Source of the DNA: SG8-30 sp964406445
GTDB lineage: Bacteria; Pseudomonadota; Gammaproteobacteria; Steroidobacterales; Steroidobacteraceae
Length of the DNA stretch: 64,000 nt
Assembly: GCA_964406445.1 (NCBI GenBank)
Contig: CAYORU010000003.1
Location: 62,001 to 126,000, forward strand
Direction of reading: 5' to 3'
Notes under the pieces: model-generated
Told to the model about the DNA's origin: nothing
What the model saw: the letters and a program-made list of their open reading frames with translations, nothing else
The model's database searches: none
Shown: piece after piece, positions 8,227 to 15,972 of the stretch
Layout of the letters: every line of letters starts with the position of its first letter
Position numbering within the stretch: position 1 is the first letter of the stretch
Made by a program: the position numbers and the translations under genes

Positions 8227-10349
8227 CCCTGCATCTCGTCGCAGCCGATCGCGCGCAGGAACTCGATCTGCTCGCCGGTCTCGACGCCCTCGGCCACCAC
8301 GCTGAGGCCGAGGCTGTGGCCGAGGGCGACGATGGTCCGGACGATCGCGGCGTCGTCGGCGTCGCGCGTGACGTCGGCGACGAAGGAGCGATCCACCTTG
8401 AGTCGCTGCACCGGGAACCGCTTGAGGTAGGCGAGGCTCGAGTAGCCTGTGCCGAAGTCGTCGATGGCGATGTCGACGCCGAGCGCCCGCAGCCCCGCGA
8501 GCGTCTGCGCCACGCGCTCGACGTCGTGCATCACCACGCCCTCGGTGATCTCGAACTCGATCTGGCCGGGCCCGAGCCCGGCCTCACGGAGCGCGGCGCC
8601 GACCGCTTCGAGGAAATCGGAGCGATGCAGCTGCCGGGGCGACACGTTCACCGACACCACGAGGGTCCCCAGACCGAGGTCGCGCCAGCGACGGGCTTCG
8701 CGACAGGCATCGCGCAGCACCGACAGCCCGATGGGCACGATGAGTCCGGTCTCCTCGGCGAGCGGGATGAACCGTCCGGGTGGAACGAGGCCCTCGCCCG
8801 GCGGCTGCCAGCGCACCAGGGCCTCGACGCCCGTGACCCGCCCGTCCCTCAGGTCGACGCGGGGCTGGTAGTGAACCACGAACTCGCCGGCCTCCACCGC
8901 GCGGCGCAGGCGCTGCTCGAGGTCGAGCCGCTCGGCGATGCGCGCGTTGAGCTCGGGCGTGAAGAACTGGAGCGTGTTGCGCCCGTTCTCCTTGGCGCGG
9001 TACATCGCCGCGTCCGCGTTCTTGAGCAGGGTCTCGGCGTCGAGCCCGTTCTCGGGGTACACGGCGACGCCCATGCTGGAGGTGACGTGGAACTCGCCGA
9101 AGGCGCAGCTCCAGGGGCGGGACAGCGCATCGAGAACGCGCTCGGCGCGGGCGGTGATTTCGCCGAGGCCCCGCCGGTCCTCGACCAGGACCACGAACTC
9201 GTCGCCGCCGAGGCGGGCGACCGTGTCCCGCTCGCTGACGCAGGACCGCAGCCGGCCGGCCATCGCCACGAGCAGCTGGTCGCCGACCTGGTGGCCGAGA
9301 CTGTCGTTGATGTACTTGAAGCGGTCGAGGTCGACGAAAAGCACCCCGAGCCGGCCGCCGGTGCCCGCGCTGGCGAGGATGCCCCGCTCGAGGCGCTGTC
9401 GCAGCAGCCCGCGGTTGGCGAGTCCGGTCAGCTCGTCGTAGTTGGCCTGCCGTTCGATCCTCGCCTCGTAGCGCTTGCGCTCGGTGATGTCCTCGACCGT
9501 TCCCTCGTAGTGCGAGAGGCTGCCGTCTTCCGCCAGCACCGCCCGCGCGTTCTCCGAGATCCAGATGACGCTGCCGTCTCGGCGATAGACCTGCGACTCG
9601 AAGCCGGCGACCGCGCCGTGCAGGCGCACGAGGCGGACGAACTCGTCGCGGCGGGCGGGGTCGACGTAGAGCTGCGCGCCGATGTCGCGCAGGCCGTGGA
9701 TCAGCGCGGCCGGCGTGTCGAAGCCGTAGATGCGGGCCAGGGCCGGGTTGACATCGAGGTACTGGCCGTCGGGCGTGCTGCGGAAGATGCCCTCGAGGGC
9801 GTTCTCGAACAGGCTGTGGTAGCGGCGTTCCGCGGCCCGCAGCGCGTGCAGCGCCTGGACGCGCGCCGTGACGTCCTGCACGAAGCCCTCGATCGCGACC
9901 AGCCGGCCGCCGCGGTCGAACAGGCCGGTCCCCCTCTCCCAGACCCAGCAGACGCTGCCGTCCGCCCGGATCAGCCGGTACTCGACGTCGAAGCGGCGGC
10001 CGGCCTCGACGGCCGCGTGCACCGCCTCCCGCACCCGTTCACGGTCCTCGGGGTGGGTGATCGACTCGTAGGAGACGCGCTGGTTGAACAGCAGGTCCGC
10101 GGGCGGGTATCCGGTCAGCCGCTCGCAGCCCTCGCTGACGAACTCCATGGTCCACTCGGCGTCGTCGAGGCATCGGTAGGCCATGCCGTCGAGGTTTCCG
10201 AGCAGGGTCTTGAGCATGCGCGCGAATTCGCGCCCGTCGCCGGCGGCGGGCGGCTGCGGTGCGTCGGGATCGGGAAGGGCCGGGGCGGGACGCGGGCGCA
10301 TCCTTCGCGGTATCGGCGGGAATGCGCCATTCCTGAGGACCCGCGTCAC
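8133..10349 (-). CDS. PAS-PAS-GGDEF-EAL cyclic-di-GMP enzyme
   Basis: A 738-residue protein (from GTG 10349; ATG 10301 is an alternative 16 codons in) with no membrane segment. Two PAS domains (about 45-165 and 175-295) precede a GGDEF domain with intact GGDEF at 381-385 and an EAL domain with E509-A510-L511, the paired aspartates in AIDDFGTGYSSL, the lysine of LKVDRSF and the VVAEGVET stretch. Both cyclase and phosphodiesterase sites look complete. The usual inhibitory I-site before GGDEF reads SERD rather than RxxD, so product inhibition at this site may be lost. It probably senses a cytosolic cue through PAS. It follows gspN on the same strand after 27 bp and could be read through from the secretion operon. 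Confidence 0.9.
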   Translation of the reverse strand: MTRVLRNGAFPPIPRRMRPRPAPALPDPDAPQPPAAGDGREFARMLKTLLGNLDGMAYRCLDDAEWTMEFVSEGCERLTGYPPADLLFNQRVSYESITHPEDRERVREAVHAAVEAGRRFDVEYRLIRADGSVCWVWERGTGLFDRGGRLVAIEGFVQDVTARVQALHALRAAERRYHSLFENALEGIFRSTPDGQYLDVNPALARIYGFDTPAALIHGLRDIGAQLYVDPARRDEFVRLVRLHGAVAGFESQVYRRDGSVIWISENARAVLAEDGSLSHYEGTVEDITERKRYEARIERQANYDELTGLANRGLLRQRLERGILASAGTGGRLGVLFVDLDRFKYINDSLGHQVGDQLLVAMAGRLRSCVSERDTVARLGGDEFVVLVEDRRGLGEITARAERVLDALSRPWSCAFGEFHVTSSMGVAVYPENGLDAETLLKNADAAMYRAKENGRNTLQFFTPELNARIAERLDLEQRLRRAVEAGEFVVHYQPRVDLRDGRVTGVEALVRWQPPGEGLVPPGRFIPLAEETGLIVPIGLSVLRDACREARRWRDLGLGTLVVSVNVSPRQLHRSDFLEAVGAALREAGLGPGQIEFEITEGVVMHDVERVAQTLAGLRALGVDIAIDDFGTGYSSLAYLKRFPVQRLKVDRSFVADVTRDADDAAIVRTIVALGHSLGLSVVAEGVETGEQIEFLRAIGCDEMQGYVCGRPVPAAELDPLLAGGSHSTKRSSSGK

Positions 10350-10376
10350 GGTTGCGGGCCTCCGCCGGGCGGGGGG

Positions 10377-11123
10377 CTATAACGTTCCCTCGATCGCGAA
10401 GCTGCGCCGACCCAGCGAGTCGGGCGGGCCGAGGTAGGCCACCGCGCGCAGCACCCGGGGATCCGCGCCGGGCGCCGTCGCGAGCTCGCCGCTCAGCAGG
10501 TAGTTGCCGCGAGGGTCGAGCGCCAGCGTGGCCCGCACGGTCAGCGGGCCGGTGCCCAGGTCGCGAAGGCGGCCCGAGATCCCCTCGCCACCGACGCTGC
10601 CCTCGCCGAGCTCGAGTTCGAAGTCGCCGAGGCCGCCGCTGCCGGCGTAGGGTGCGCCTAAGCCGCGGACCTGGATCGTGCCCTGCGCCGCGGCCGGCCG
10701 CCCGCCGACGATGGCCAGGCGGGTCACGTCCAGCACGACGGTGCCGGTCCAGCCGCGGGGCGCGAACAGGCCGTGGAGGCGCGATACCGGAATGCTGCCG
10801 CGGACCCCGGCCAGCTCGATCCGCCCACCGGGCCGCAGGCCGACGTCGAACCGCACTGTTTCGGCCGGAGGGCCGTACTCCACCGCATAGCTGAGCTCGA
10901 GGAGCGGCAGCCGCCAGAAGCGGTTCGACCAGCGCAAGGGCCCCAGCGGCGTGCCGCGCCACGTCGCGCTCTCGACGCTGCCGCGCCAGACGGTGCCGGC
11001 GAGCCCCTGGAGTTCGAGGCCCGCGGGGAGGAACCGCAGCAGCGCCGTCGCCGGCAGGAAGGCGACGAGGAACAGCAGGAAGGCCGCGACGCCCGCGGCG
11101 AGGAGGGCCGCCCGGCGGCGCAT
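10377..11123 (-). CDS. gspN: Type II secretion system protein GspN
   Basis: A 248-residue inner-membrane protein with one N-terminal hydrophobic segment (about residues 8-29) and a periplasmic domain beginning with the family-typical GLAGTVWRGSVESATWRG. GspN is an accessory component of some type II secretion systems and interacts with the inner-membrane platform. Its ATG shares one base with the TGA of gspM (TGATG). It is the last gsp gene of the operon; gspD, which follows in some related clusters, is replaced here by the GGDEF-EAL gene. Confidence 0.85.
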   Translation of the reverse strand: MRRRAALLAAGVAAFLLFLVAFLPATALLRFLPAGLELQGLAGTVWRGSVESATWRGTPLGPLRWSNRFWRLPLLELSYAVEYGPPAETVRFDVGLRPGGRIELAGVRGSIPVSRLHGLFAPRGWTGTVVLDVTRLAIVGGRPAAAQGTIQVRGLGAPYAGSGGLGDFELELGEGSVGGEGISGRLRDLGTGPLTVRATLALDPRGNYLLSGELATAPGADPRVLRAVAYLGPPDSLGRRSFAIEGTL

Positions 11124-11590
11124 CACGGCGCGCGCAGCACGAGGCTCGCGTTCACCAGCCCGGCGTTCTCGGTGCCGTCGACGCTCGCGGTCTCGACCAC
11201 GAGGCCGCGTTCCTGCTGGACGCGCGCGAGCCACAGCACGATCGTGTCGAAGGGGGCCGACTCGAAGCGCACCCGCAGGCCGCCGCCGCCGGCCGGCTCG
11301 ACCCCCGACAGCGCCCCCCCGAGGCCCGCGTCGCGCGCGGTGCGGTCCACCAGGAGCGGCAAGGGCTCGTCGCGCGCTCCCGCCGGCATGGACTGCAGCC
11401 TCGGCGCCGCCGCCTGCATCCACGCCAGGTCGAGCCGCTTGCGCTCGACGCGCTGCTCCGCGGAGGCGACCGCCGAGGACAGCGCAAAGAGCGAGCCGAC
11501 GAACAGCAGCACTGCCGCGACGGCGCCGCCCCACAGCAGCACCCGGCGGTCCCGCGCCGTCAGGCCCGCGTACCAGGACTGGAGATTCAC
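11123..11590 (-). CDS. gspM: Type II secretion system protein GspM
   Basis: A 155-residue bitopic inner-membrane protein: a short cytoplasmic N-terminus containing WYAGLTARDRRVLLWG, a membrane segment at about 18-38, a coiled region, and a small periplasmic ferredoxin-like domain ending in ASLVLRAP. GspM partners GspL in the inner-membrane platform that couples ATP hydrolysis by GspE to pseudopilus growth. The start is GTG at 11590, overlapping the gspL stop (GTGA). Length and layout fit the family; sequence conservation in GspM is generally low. Confidence 0.88.
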   Translation of the reverse strand: MNLQSWYAGLTARDRRVLLWGGAVAAVLLFVGSLFALSSAVASAEQRVERKRLDLAWMQAAAPRLQSMPAGARDEPLPLLVDRTARDAGLGGALSGVEPAGGGGLRVRFESAPFDTIVLWLARVQQERGLVVETASVDGTENAGLVNASLVLRAP

Positions 11591-12801
11591 GTCGCCCCCG
11601 CCGGACGGATCGTCACCAGGCCGTCGACGCCGCTGTCGCTCGGCACGGTGGACTGGACGTCGAAACTGAGGCCTCGCTGCCCGACCGCGCGCGCCAGTTC
11701 GGTGAGGGTCTCGCTCGCTGGCGCCGAGATGCGCAGGTCGAGCATCCGGTTGCGCCAGCCCAGCGACCGCAACTGCACCCCGCCGATGCCGCCGAAGGCC
11801 TGTGACACGACGTCGAGCTGGCCGAGAAGGCCTGCCGGGTCGGCGGCGGCGGAACTGCCGAGGCGCTGCGCCATCTGCTGGCGCGGATCGACGATCGTCT
11901 GCACGTCCGGCATCGCGACCCGGAAGGTCTGCTCGATGGCAGCGTCGAGCTGCCGCTCCTCGGCGCGCAGCTTCACGAGCTCGAAGGCGGATGCGCCGCC
12001 CACGATGGCGACGAGCGTCGCGGCGAGCGAGGCCGGCAGTCGCCAGCGCCGCCAGTGCGCCGCGAGTCCGCCGCGCGGCGCAAAGGCGCCGGTGAGCAGC
12101 GAAAGCGGCGCGCGCGCGACCGCAGCTGCGGCGAACAGCGGCAGGGCGCCATCCGGGAGGAGCTGGAGGTCGAGGCTGCCGGTGACCTCGCGCAGCGCCT
12201 CGACCATGTCGCGGCCCGCGTCCCAGTCCTGCTGGGCCACGAACAACTGCACGTGCCGGTCGTCGCCCTCGAGGCCGGCGAGCGCGAAGGCCTCCGTCAG
12301 CGGCTCGACCGACAGGGCAAAGGGCAGGGCGTCCGGCGGCTGCACGGTCAACTGGCCGGCCTCCAGCGCAGCGACCGTCTTGCCGGGGTTCTCGGGCAGG
12401 CAGAGCGTGTCGCAGTACATCGCCTCGGGCGACAGCCCGGCGGCGGCGAGTGCGTCGAGCCAGCCGCGCATCCGTGCGCGCGGCACGGCCGCGACGCGCG
12501 CGCGGCCCGCGGCGTCCTGCCGTCCGACCGCGAAGTGGAAGTCCTCGACGTCGCCGGCGAGCTGTTCCTCGAGCGCGAAGGGCGCGACCTGCGCAAGGCG
12601 CGCGGCGCCTCGCGCAGGCAGCTCCGGCTCGGCGAGCGTGACGTCAACCCCCGGAACCAGGGCCACGACGCGTCGCTCGGCGGCGAGCGGCGCGGCTTCG
12701 GAGAGGCTCCCGGTGCCGACCGGGCCGAGGCGCGCGCCGCTCGCGTCGACGATCACCCACGAGGCCGGTTCGCCGAGTCGCAGGACGAGGATCTGGGTCA
12801 T
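11587..12801 (-). CDS. gspL: Type II secretion system protein GspL
   Basis: A 404-residue protein with a cytoplasmic actin-like domain (about residues 1-240, starting MTQILVLRLGE), one membrane segment near residues 255-275 and a periplasmic domain containing the family-like LRSLGWRNRMLDLRISAP. GspL recruits the GspE ATPase and contacts GspM. Start ATG 12801 lies four bases after the gspK stop, and its end overlaps gspM by four bases, so expression is coupled. No gspE lies in the window, so the ATPase it binds must be encoded elsewhere. Confidence 0.9.
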   Translation of the reverse strand: MTQILVLRLGEPASWVIVDASGARLGPVGTGSLSEAAPLAAERRVVALVPGVDVTLAEPELPARGAARLAQVAPFALEEQLAGDVEDFHFAVGRQDAAGRARVAAVPRARMRGWLDALAAAGLSPEAMYCDTLCLPENPGKTVAALEAGQLTVQPPDALPFALSVEPLTEAFALAGLEGDDRHVQLFVAQQDWDAGRDMVEALREVTGSLDLQLLPDGALPLFAAAAVARAPLSLLTGAFAPRGGLAAHWRRWRLPASLAATLVAIVGGASAFELVKLRAEERQLDAAIEQTFRVAMPDVQTIVDPRQQMAQRLGSSAAADPAGLLGQLDVVSQAFGGIGGVQLRSLGWRNRMLDLRISAPASETLTELARAVGQRGLSFDVQSTVPSDSGVDGLVTIRPAGAT

Positions 12802-12805
12802 GGGG

Positions 12806-13729
12806 TCATTCGGTTCCGGAGGAGCGCGCGACGGTGCGCACTCCGCCCGCCGAGTTGCGCTCCATCAAACTGTACAGGGTGAGTTGCGAGGTGCCAATAC
12901 TGACGACCGAGACGCTCCGGAACCAGGCGGAACTCTCGGCGATGGCCGGCGCCAGCTGCTGGTACTGGTCGGGATCGAGCGTCGCCTGCAGGTCGACGAG
13001 CTGCGGGAAGCAGCCCTCGGCCCGGTTGCGGGCGAGGGCTTCGGCGTCGCCGAAGTCCGTGCCGCCCTCCACCAGCGCGGCGAGCACCAGCGGCGTGGCG
13101 GTGCAGACGTTGATTCGCGTGCCCGCCGGCAGCGCCGCGACGTGCGGCCGCAGGCGGGCGTAGTCGTCGACCGTGAAGCCCGGCAGCGCGAGCAACTCGG
13201 CGGTGGTGGTGACCGGTCCGTTGGCGGCCCGGTAGCCCGGCACCTGGCTCAGGTAGACGCCGTCCTCGGCGCCGTCCGGGAAGCGTTCGACCGTGTCGGC
13301 GTCGAGCCAGTCGCCCAGCGCGCCGGCGAAGCGCGGGTCGACGCCGGCGAGCTGCAGCAGGCGAGCGAAGCGCTCGAGGTTCGCCGTGTCGACCTCGCCG
13401 TCGGCGCGCAGCAGGTTGTTCAGGTTGAACCGCCCCTGCATGTCCTCGACCTGGCCCTGGATCGTGCCGCCGTCGATCGGCAGCGGCGGCAGCGGCTGCG
13501 CCCAGGGCTCGTCCAGCTCGTCGCGCTGCGAGTCCTGAAGGTCCTTGCGCAGGATCTCGCCGGCCCAGGCTTCCGCGCCGAGCGCCACGTGCCATCCCTG
13601 GTTGAGCGCGCCGAGGCCGGAGGTGCGGCGCAGGTCGAGCGCCGCCTCGGTGCCGACGCGGGTCGCCAGCACGGTCGCGATCGCGACCAGCACCACCGCC
13701 GTGATCAGGGCGACGCCGCGCTGGCTCAT
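12806..13729 (-). CDS. gspK: Type II secretion minor pseudopilin GspK
   Basis: A 307-residue minor pseudopilin. The N-terminus MSQRGVALITAVVLVAIA gives the expected short leader ending in Gly, then a hydrophobic helix lacking Glu at +5, as is normal for GspK. The large periplasmic domain has the conserved GRFNLNNLL and a helix-hairpin-helix-like stretch LLALPGFTVDDYARLRP. With GspI and GspJ it forms the pseudopilus tip. Start ATG 13729 overlaps the gspJ stop by four bases (ATGA). Confidence 0.92.
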   Translation of the reverse strand: MSQRGVALITAVVLVAIATVLATRVGTEAALDLRRTSGLGALNQGWHVALGAEAWAGEILRKDLQDSQRDELDEPWAQPLPPLPIDGGTIQGQVEDMQGRFNLNNLLRADGEVDTANLERFARLLQLAGVDPRFAGALGDWLDADTVERFPDGAEDGVYLSQVPGYRAANGPVTTTAELLALPGFTVDDYARLRPHVAALPAGTRINVCTATPLVLAALVEGGTDFGDAEALARNRAEGCFPQLVDLQATLDPDQYQQLAPAIAESSAWFRSVSVVSIGTSQLTLYSLMERNSAGGVRTVARSSGTE

Positions 13730-14337
13730 CCCGGCACCTCCACGAGGCGCCGGATCCGGCCGTAGTCGGCGAGTTCGACCACGATCTCGACCGCGAGCGG
13801 GCGCGCGCGAAGCTCCGCGCCGCCGGCCGAGCCGAGTTCCGGCCACTCCGCCTGCCACTGCCGCCCCGAGGTCAGGTAGCGGATCTCGACGCGATCGACG
13901 TCCTTCAGCAGTTCGCGGCGCACCGGCTCGGTGGCGAGCACCGGATCGGTCACCGTCCAGTGGCGGCGGATGAGGATCCCGTTTTCGAGCGTGTAGACCA
14001 CGCGCTGCACCGTCCCGCGCGGCGTCCCGGCGGTGTTCGGCCAGCCGGCGCGGGAGAGCTCGACCAGGCTGGTGCCGTTCGGGTCGCGGAACAGGGCCGG
14101 GCGGAAGCCGTCGCCGATCGCCTCGCGCACCGGTCGCGGAGCGACCTGGCGGAAGTCGGCGGCCATCAGCGTCACCGCCCGCTGCACTTCGCGGACGCGG
14201 GTCATGTGCTCGCGGGTGCGCTCGACCGCGATGCGCGTGTCGGCGACGCCGCGGTGCGCGAGCACGCCGAGCACCGCGAGGATGACGGTCGAGACCAGCA
14301 CGTCGATCAGCGTGAAGCCGAGCATCCCGCGCCTCAT
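13726..14337 (-). CDS. gspJ: Type II secretion minor pseudopilin GspJ
   Basis: A 203-residue minor pseudopilin with leader MRRGMLG, then FTLIDVLVSTVILAVLG. Cleavage after Gly7 would expose FTLID, so the residue at +5 is Asp, not the usual Glu, a conservative but uncommon change. The rest matches GspJ: a long helix with TRVREVQRAVTLMAADFRQ and a beta-rich domain containing VVYTLENGILIRRHW. ATG 14337 overlaps gspI by four bases. It assembles with GspI and GspK at the tip of the pseudopilus in the periplasm. Confidence 0.9.
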   Translation of the reverse strand: MRRGMLGFTLIDVLVSTVILAVLGVLAHRGVADTRIAVERTREHMTRVREVQRAVTLMAADFRQVAPRPVREAIGDGFRPALFRDPNGTSLVELSRAGWPNTAGTPRGTVQRVVYTLENGILIRRHWTVTDPVLATEPVRRELLKDVDRVEIRYLTSGRQWQAEWPELGSAGGAELRARPLAVEIVVELADYGRIRRLVEVPG

Positions 14338-14834
14338 TCGGTCGGCGCTCCGCCGGGGGGAGGGCGCTCGCCGCGCGACCCGCGGCCCATGCCTTCCTCG
14401 TCGTCCTCGCCAGGCGCGCCCTGCGCCCCGGTCCACGGCGTCGCGGACGGCGCGGTGCCCATCATCGTGGCCCCGACGAAGCCGGTGACCTGCCCCAGCG
14501 AGGAGTCTTCCGGGTCGCCCGCGCGGCGCACCCGCACGTCGATCCTGCGGATGTTCTCCACGGGGGTCTGCGACACCGTCGCGGTCCACAGCCAGGCCTG
14601 GCCGGCGTACTCCACGCGGCCCTCCGTCTCGTCCACCGAAGGCACCTCGGCGCCGAGGCGCATCTCGGTCACCTGGTTGTCGGCGATCCAGGTCGCGAAG
14701 GTCCGGTCGCGCAGGTAGGCGGCGTTGTTGACGGTGTCGTTGACGACGCGGAACACGGCCATCAGGCCGAGCGCGACGATCGCCATGGCGACGACCACCT
14801 CGATCAGCGTGAAGCCGCGCTCACTGCGTGCCAT
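14334..14834 (-). CDS. gspI: Type II secretion minor pseudopilin GspI
   Basis: A 166-residue minor pseudopilin. Starting at ATG 14834 gives leader MARSERG before FTLIEVVVAMAIVALGL, with the expected Gly(-1) and Glu(+5). An upstream in-frame ATG (14858) would lengthen the leader by eight residues and is less likely. The conserved WIADNQVTEMRL follows the helix. The C-terminus is unusually long, with a Gly/Glu/Pro-rich tail (about residues 115-166), probably disordered. It overlaps gspH by 14 bases and gspJ by four. Confidence 0.9.
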   Translation of the reverse strand: MARSERGFTLIEVVVAMAIVALGLMAVFRVVNDTVNNAAYLRDRTFATWIADNQVTEMRLGAEVPSVDETEGRVEYAGQAWLWTATVSQTPVENIRRIDVRVRRAGDPEDSSLGQVTGFVGATMMGTAPSATPWTGAQGAPGEDDEEGMGRGSRGERPPPGGAPTE

Positions 14835-15363
14835 CACGCGTGATCTCGATGCGGCCATCGGCCCCGCCCGCCAGGGTGACCCGGGCGCCGCTGGCGCTTC
14901 GCGTGAGGGTGATCTCGTAGGGAGAGACGTCCCCGCTCGCGCCGACCAGGATCTGCGGCAGCGGTTCCTCGGTGGTCTCCAGCGGCTTGAGGAGCACCCG
15001 GCGCCCGTCGATCTGCAGGTCGATCGCGAGCCCGGCCGGGAGGTCGTGCGATTCGAACCAGCGGTCGTCGCCGATGCTCTGCCAGCCCTGGCGCAGCCCG
15101 TCGAAGACCATCACCTCGTAGCCCGCCGGCTCGACCCGCAGGCCGTAGTCGCGCCCTTCCAGCTCGGCCTGGTCGAGGGTGATCGCCACGACGTCGGCGA
15201 CGCGTTGCGCTTGCTCCTCGATCTCGCGGTCGCCGCCGAGCGCGCTCACGGCGACCGTCACGGCGCCGACGAGGATGCCGATGATCAGCATCACCACCAG
15301 GATCTCGATCAGGGTCATGCCCCGCGAGCGCAGCGCCGGCGGCGGAGCAGGGGGGGCGCGCAC
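14821..15363 (-). CDS. gspH: Type II secretion minor pseudopilin GspH
   Basis: A 180-residue minor pseudopilin. No ATG gives a usable leader: the first ATG codes for Met at +1 of the mature protein. The GTG at 15363, 14 bases after the gspG stop, supplies a 15-residue leader (VRAPPAPPPALRSRG) and is chosen as start. The mature N-terminus MTLIEILVVMLIIGIL has Met instead of Phe at +1 and Glu at +5. The C-terminal domain has the conserved YGLRVEPAGYEVMVFD. It links the GspG shaft to the I-J-K tip. Confidence 0.85.
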   Translation of the reverse strand: MRAPPAPPPALRSRGMTLIEILVVMLIIGILVGAVTVAVSALGGDREIEEQAQRVADVVAITLDQAELEGRDYGLRVEPAGYEVMVFDGLRQGWQSIGDDRWFESHDLPAGLAIDLQIDGRRVLLKPLETTEEPLPQILVGASGDVSPYEITLTRSASGARVTLAGGADGRIEITRDGTQ

Positions 15364-15377
15364 GGCGGCGGTCGGGG

Positions 15378-15815
15378 CTATTCGACGTTCCAGTTGCCGA
15401 TGTCCGCGTTCGAGCCGTCGCCACCGGGCTGTCCGTCCGCGCCGAGCGACCACAGGTCGTAGGCGCCGCCCCGCGTGCCGGGGAACAGGTACTGGTAGTC
15501 GTTGCCCCAGGGGTCCTTGGCGAGCTTCTGTACGTAGCCGCCGGCCTTCCAGTTGCGGACGTTCGGGTCGCCCGGCCGCTCGATCAGCGCGCGCAGGCCC
15601 TGGTCCGTGCTGGGGTACTGGAAGTTGTCCATACGGTACAGGTCGAGCGCCGTGCCGAGGGTGCGGATGTCCGACTGCGCCTTGGTGACGCGCGCCTCGT
15701 CCACGCGCCCGAGGATCTGCGGTCCGATGAGCGCGCCGAGGATCGCGATGATCACCATGACCACCATGATCTCGATCAGCGTGAAGCCGCGCGTGCGGCG
15801 GAACGGTGAGCGCAT
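15378..15815 (-). CDS. gspG: Type II secretion major pseudopilin GspG
   Basis: A 145-residue major pseudopilin, the shaft subunit of the type II secretion piston. The leader MRSPFRRTRG is cut before FTLIEIMVVMVIIAILGAL. The family hallmarks ALDLYRMDNFQYPSTDQGL and DPWGNDYQYLFPG are present, followed by the calcium-loop region DLWSLGADGQPGG. ATG 15815 has GGAG six bases upstream; ATG 15827 lacks this. It heads the operon gspGHIJKLMN, with a candidate extended -10 promoter about 50 bp upstream. gspC, D, E and F are not in the window. Confidence 0.95.
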   Translation of the reverse strand: MRSPFRRTRGFTLIEIMVVMVIIAILGALIGPQILGRVDEARVTKAQSDIRTLGTALDLYRMDNFQYPSTDQGLRALIERPGDPNVRNWKAGGYVQKLAKDPWGNDYQYLFPGTRGGAYDLWSLGADGQPGGDGSNADIGNWNVE

Positions 15816-15821
15816 CGGAGA

Positions 15822-15825
15822 CTCC
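15822..15825 (-). promoter_or_regulatory. Ribosome binding site of gspG
   Basis: GGAG with a six-base spacer (TCTCCG) before ATG 15815. It decides between two in-frame ATG codons, since ATG 15827 lies upstream of this site. Confidence 0.6.
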
Positions 15826-15861
15826 ATGGCGCGGCGCCGGGCAAACTGGAAAACGGCTGCG

Positions 15862-15870
15862 ATGATATCA
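15862..15870 (-). promoter_or_regulatory. Candidate extended -10 promoter of the gspG operon
   Basis: On the minus strand TGATATCAT reads as an extended -10 (TG-N-TATCAT) about 47 bases before the gspG ATG. No good -35 is seen at the usual distance, which is tolerated in extended -10 promoters. Inference from sequence only. Confidence 0.4.
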
Positions 15871-15937
15871 GACGCCCTCCGCGGCACTCGGTTCCCCCTG
15901 TCGCCGTCCTGCGCCGCCCCGAATCGGCGTTCCGCCC

Positions 15938-15943
15938 TATAAT
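15938..15943 (+). promoter_or_regulatory. Candidate -10 box of the fabD-fabG promoter
   Basis: A perfect TATAAT lies 29 bases before the fabD GTG at 15973, so a transcript would begin near 15950. The -35 region is GC-rich and not recognisable, suggesting an activator or a weak promoter. TATAAT is rare by chance in such GC-rich sequence. Confidence 0.5.
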
Positions 15944-15972
15944 CACGCGCGTCGGACCCGCCTGAGGTGCCC

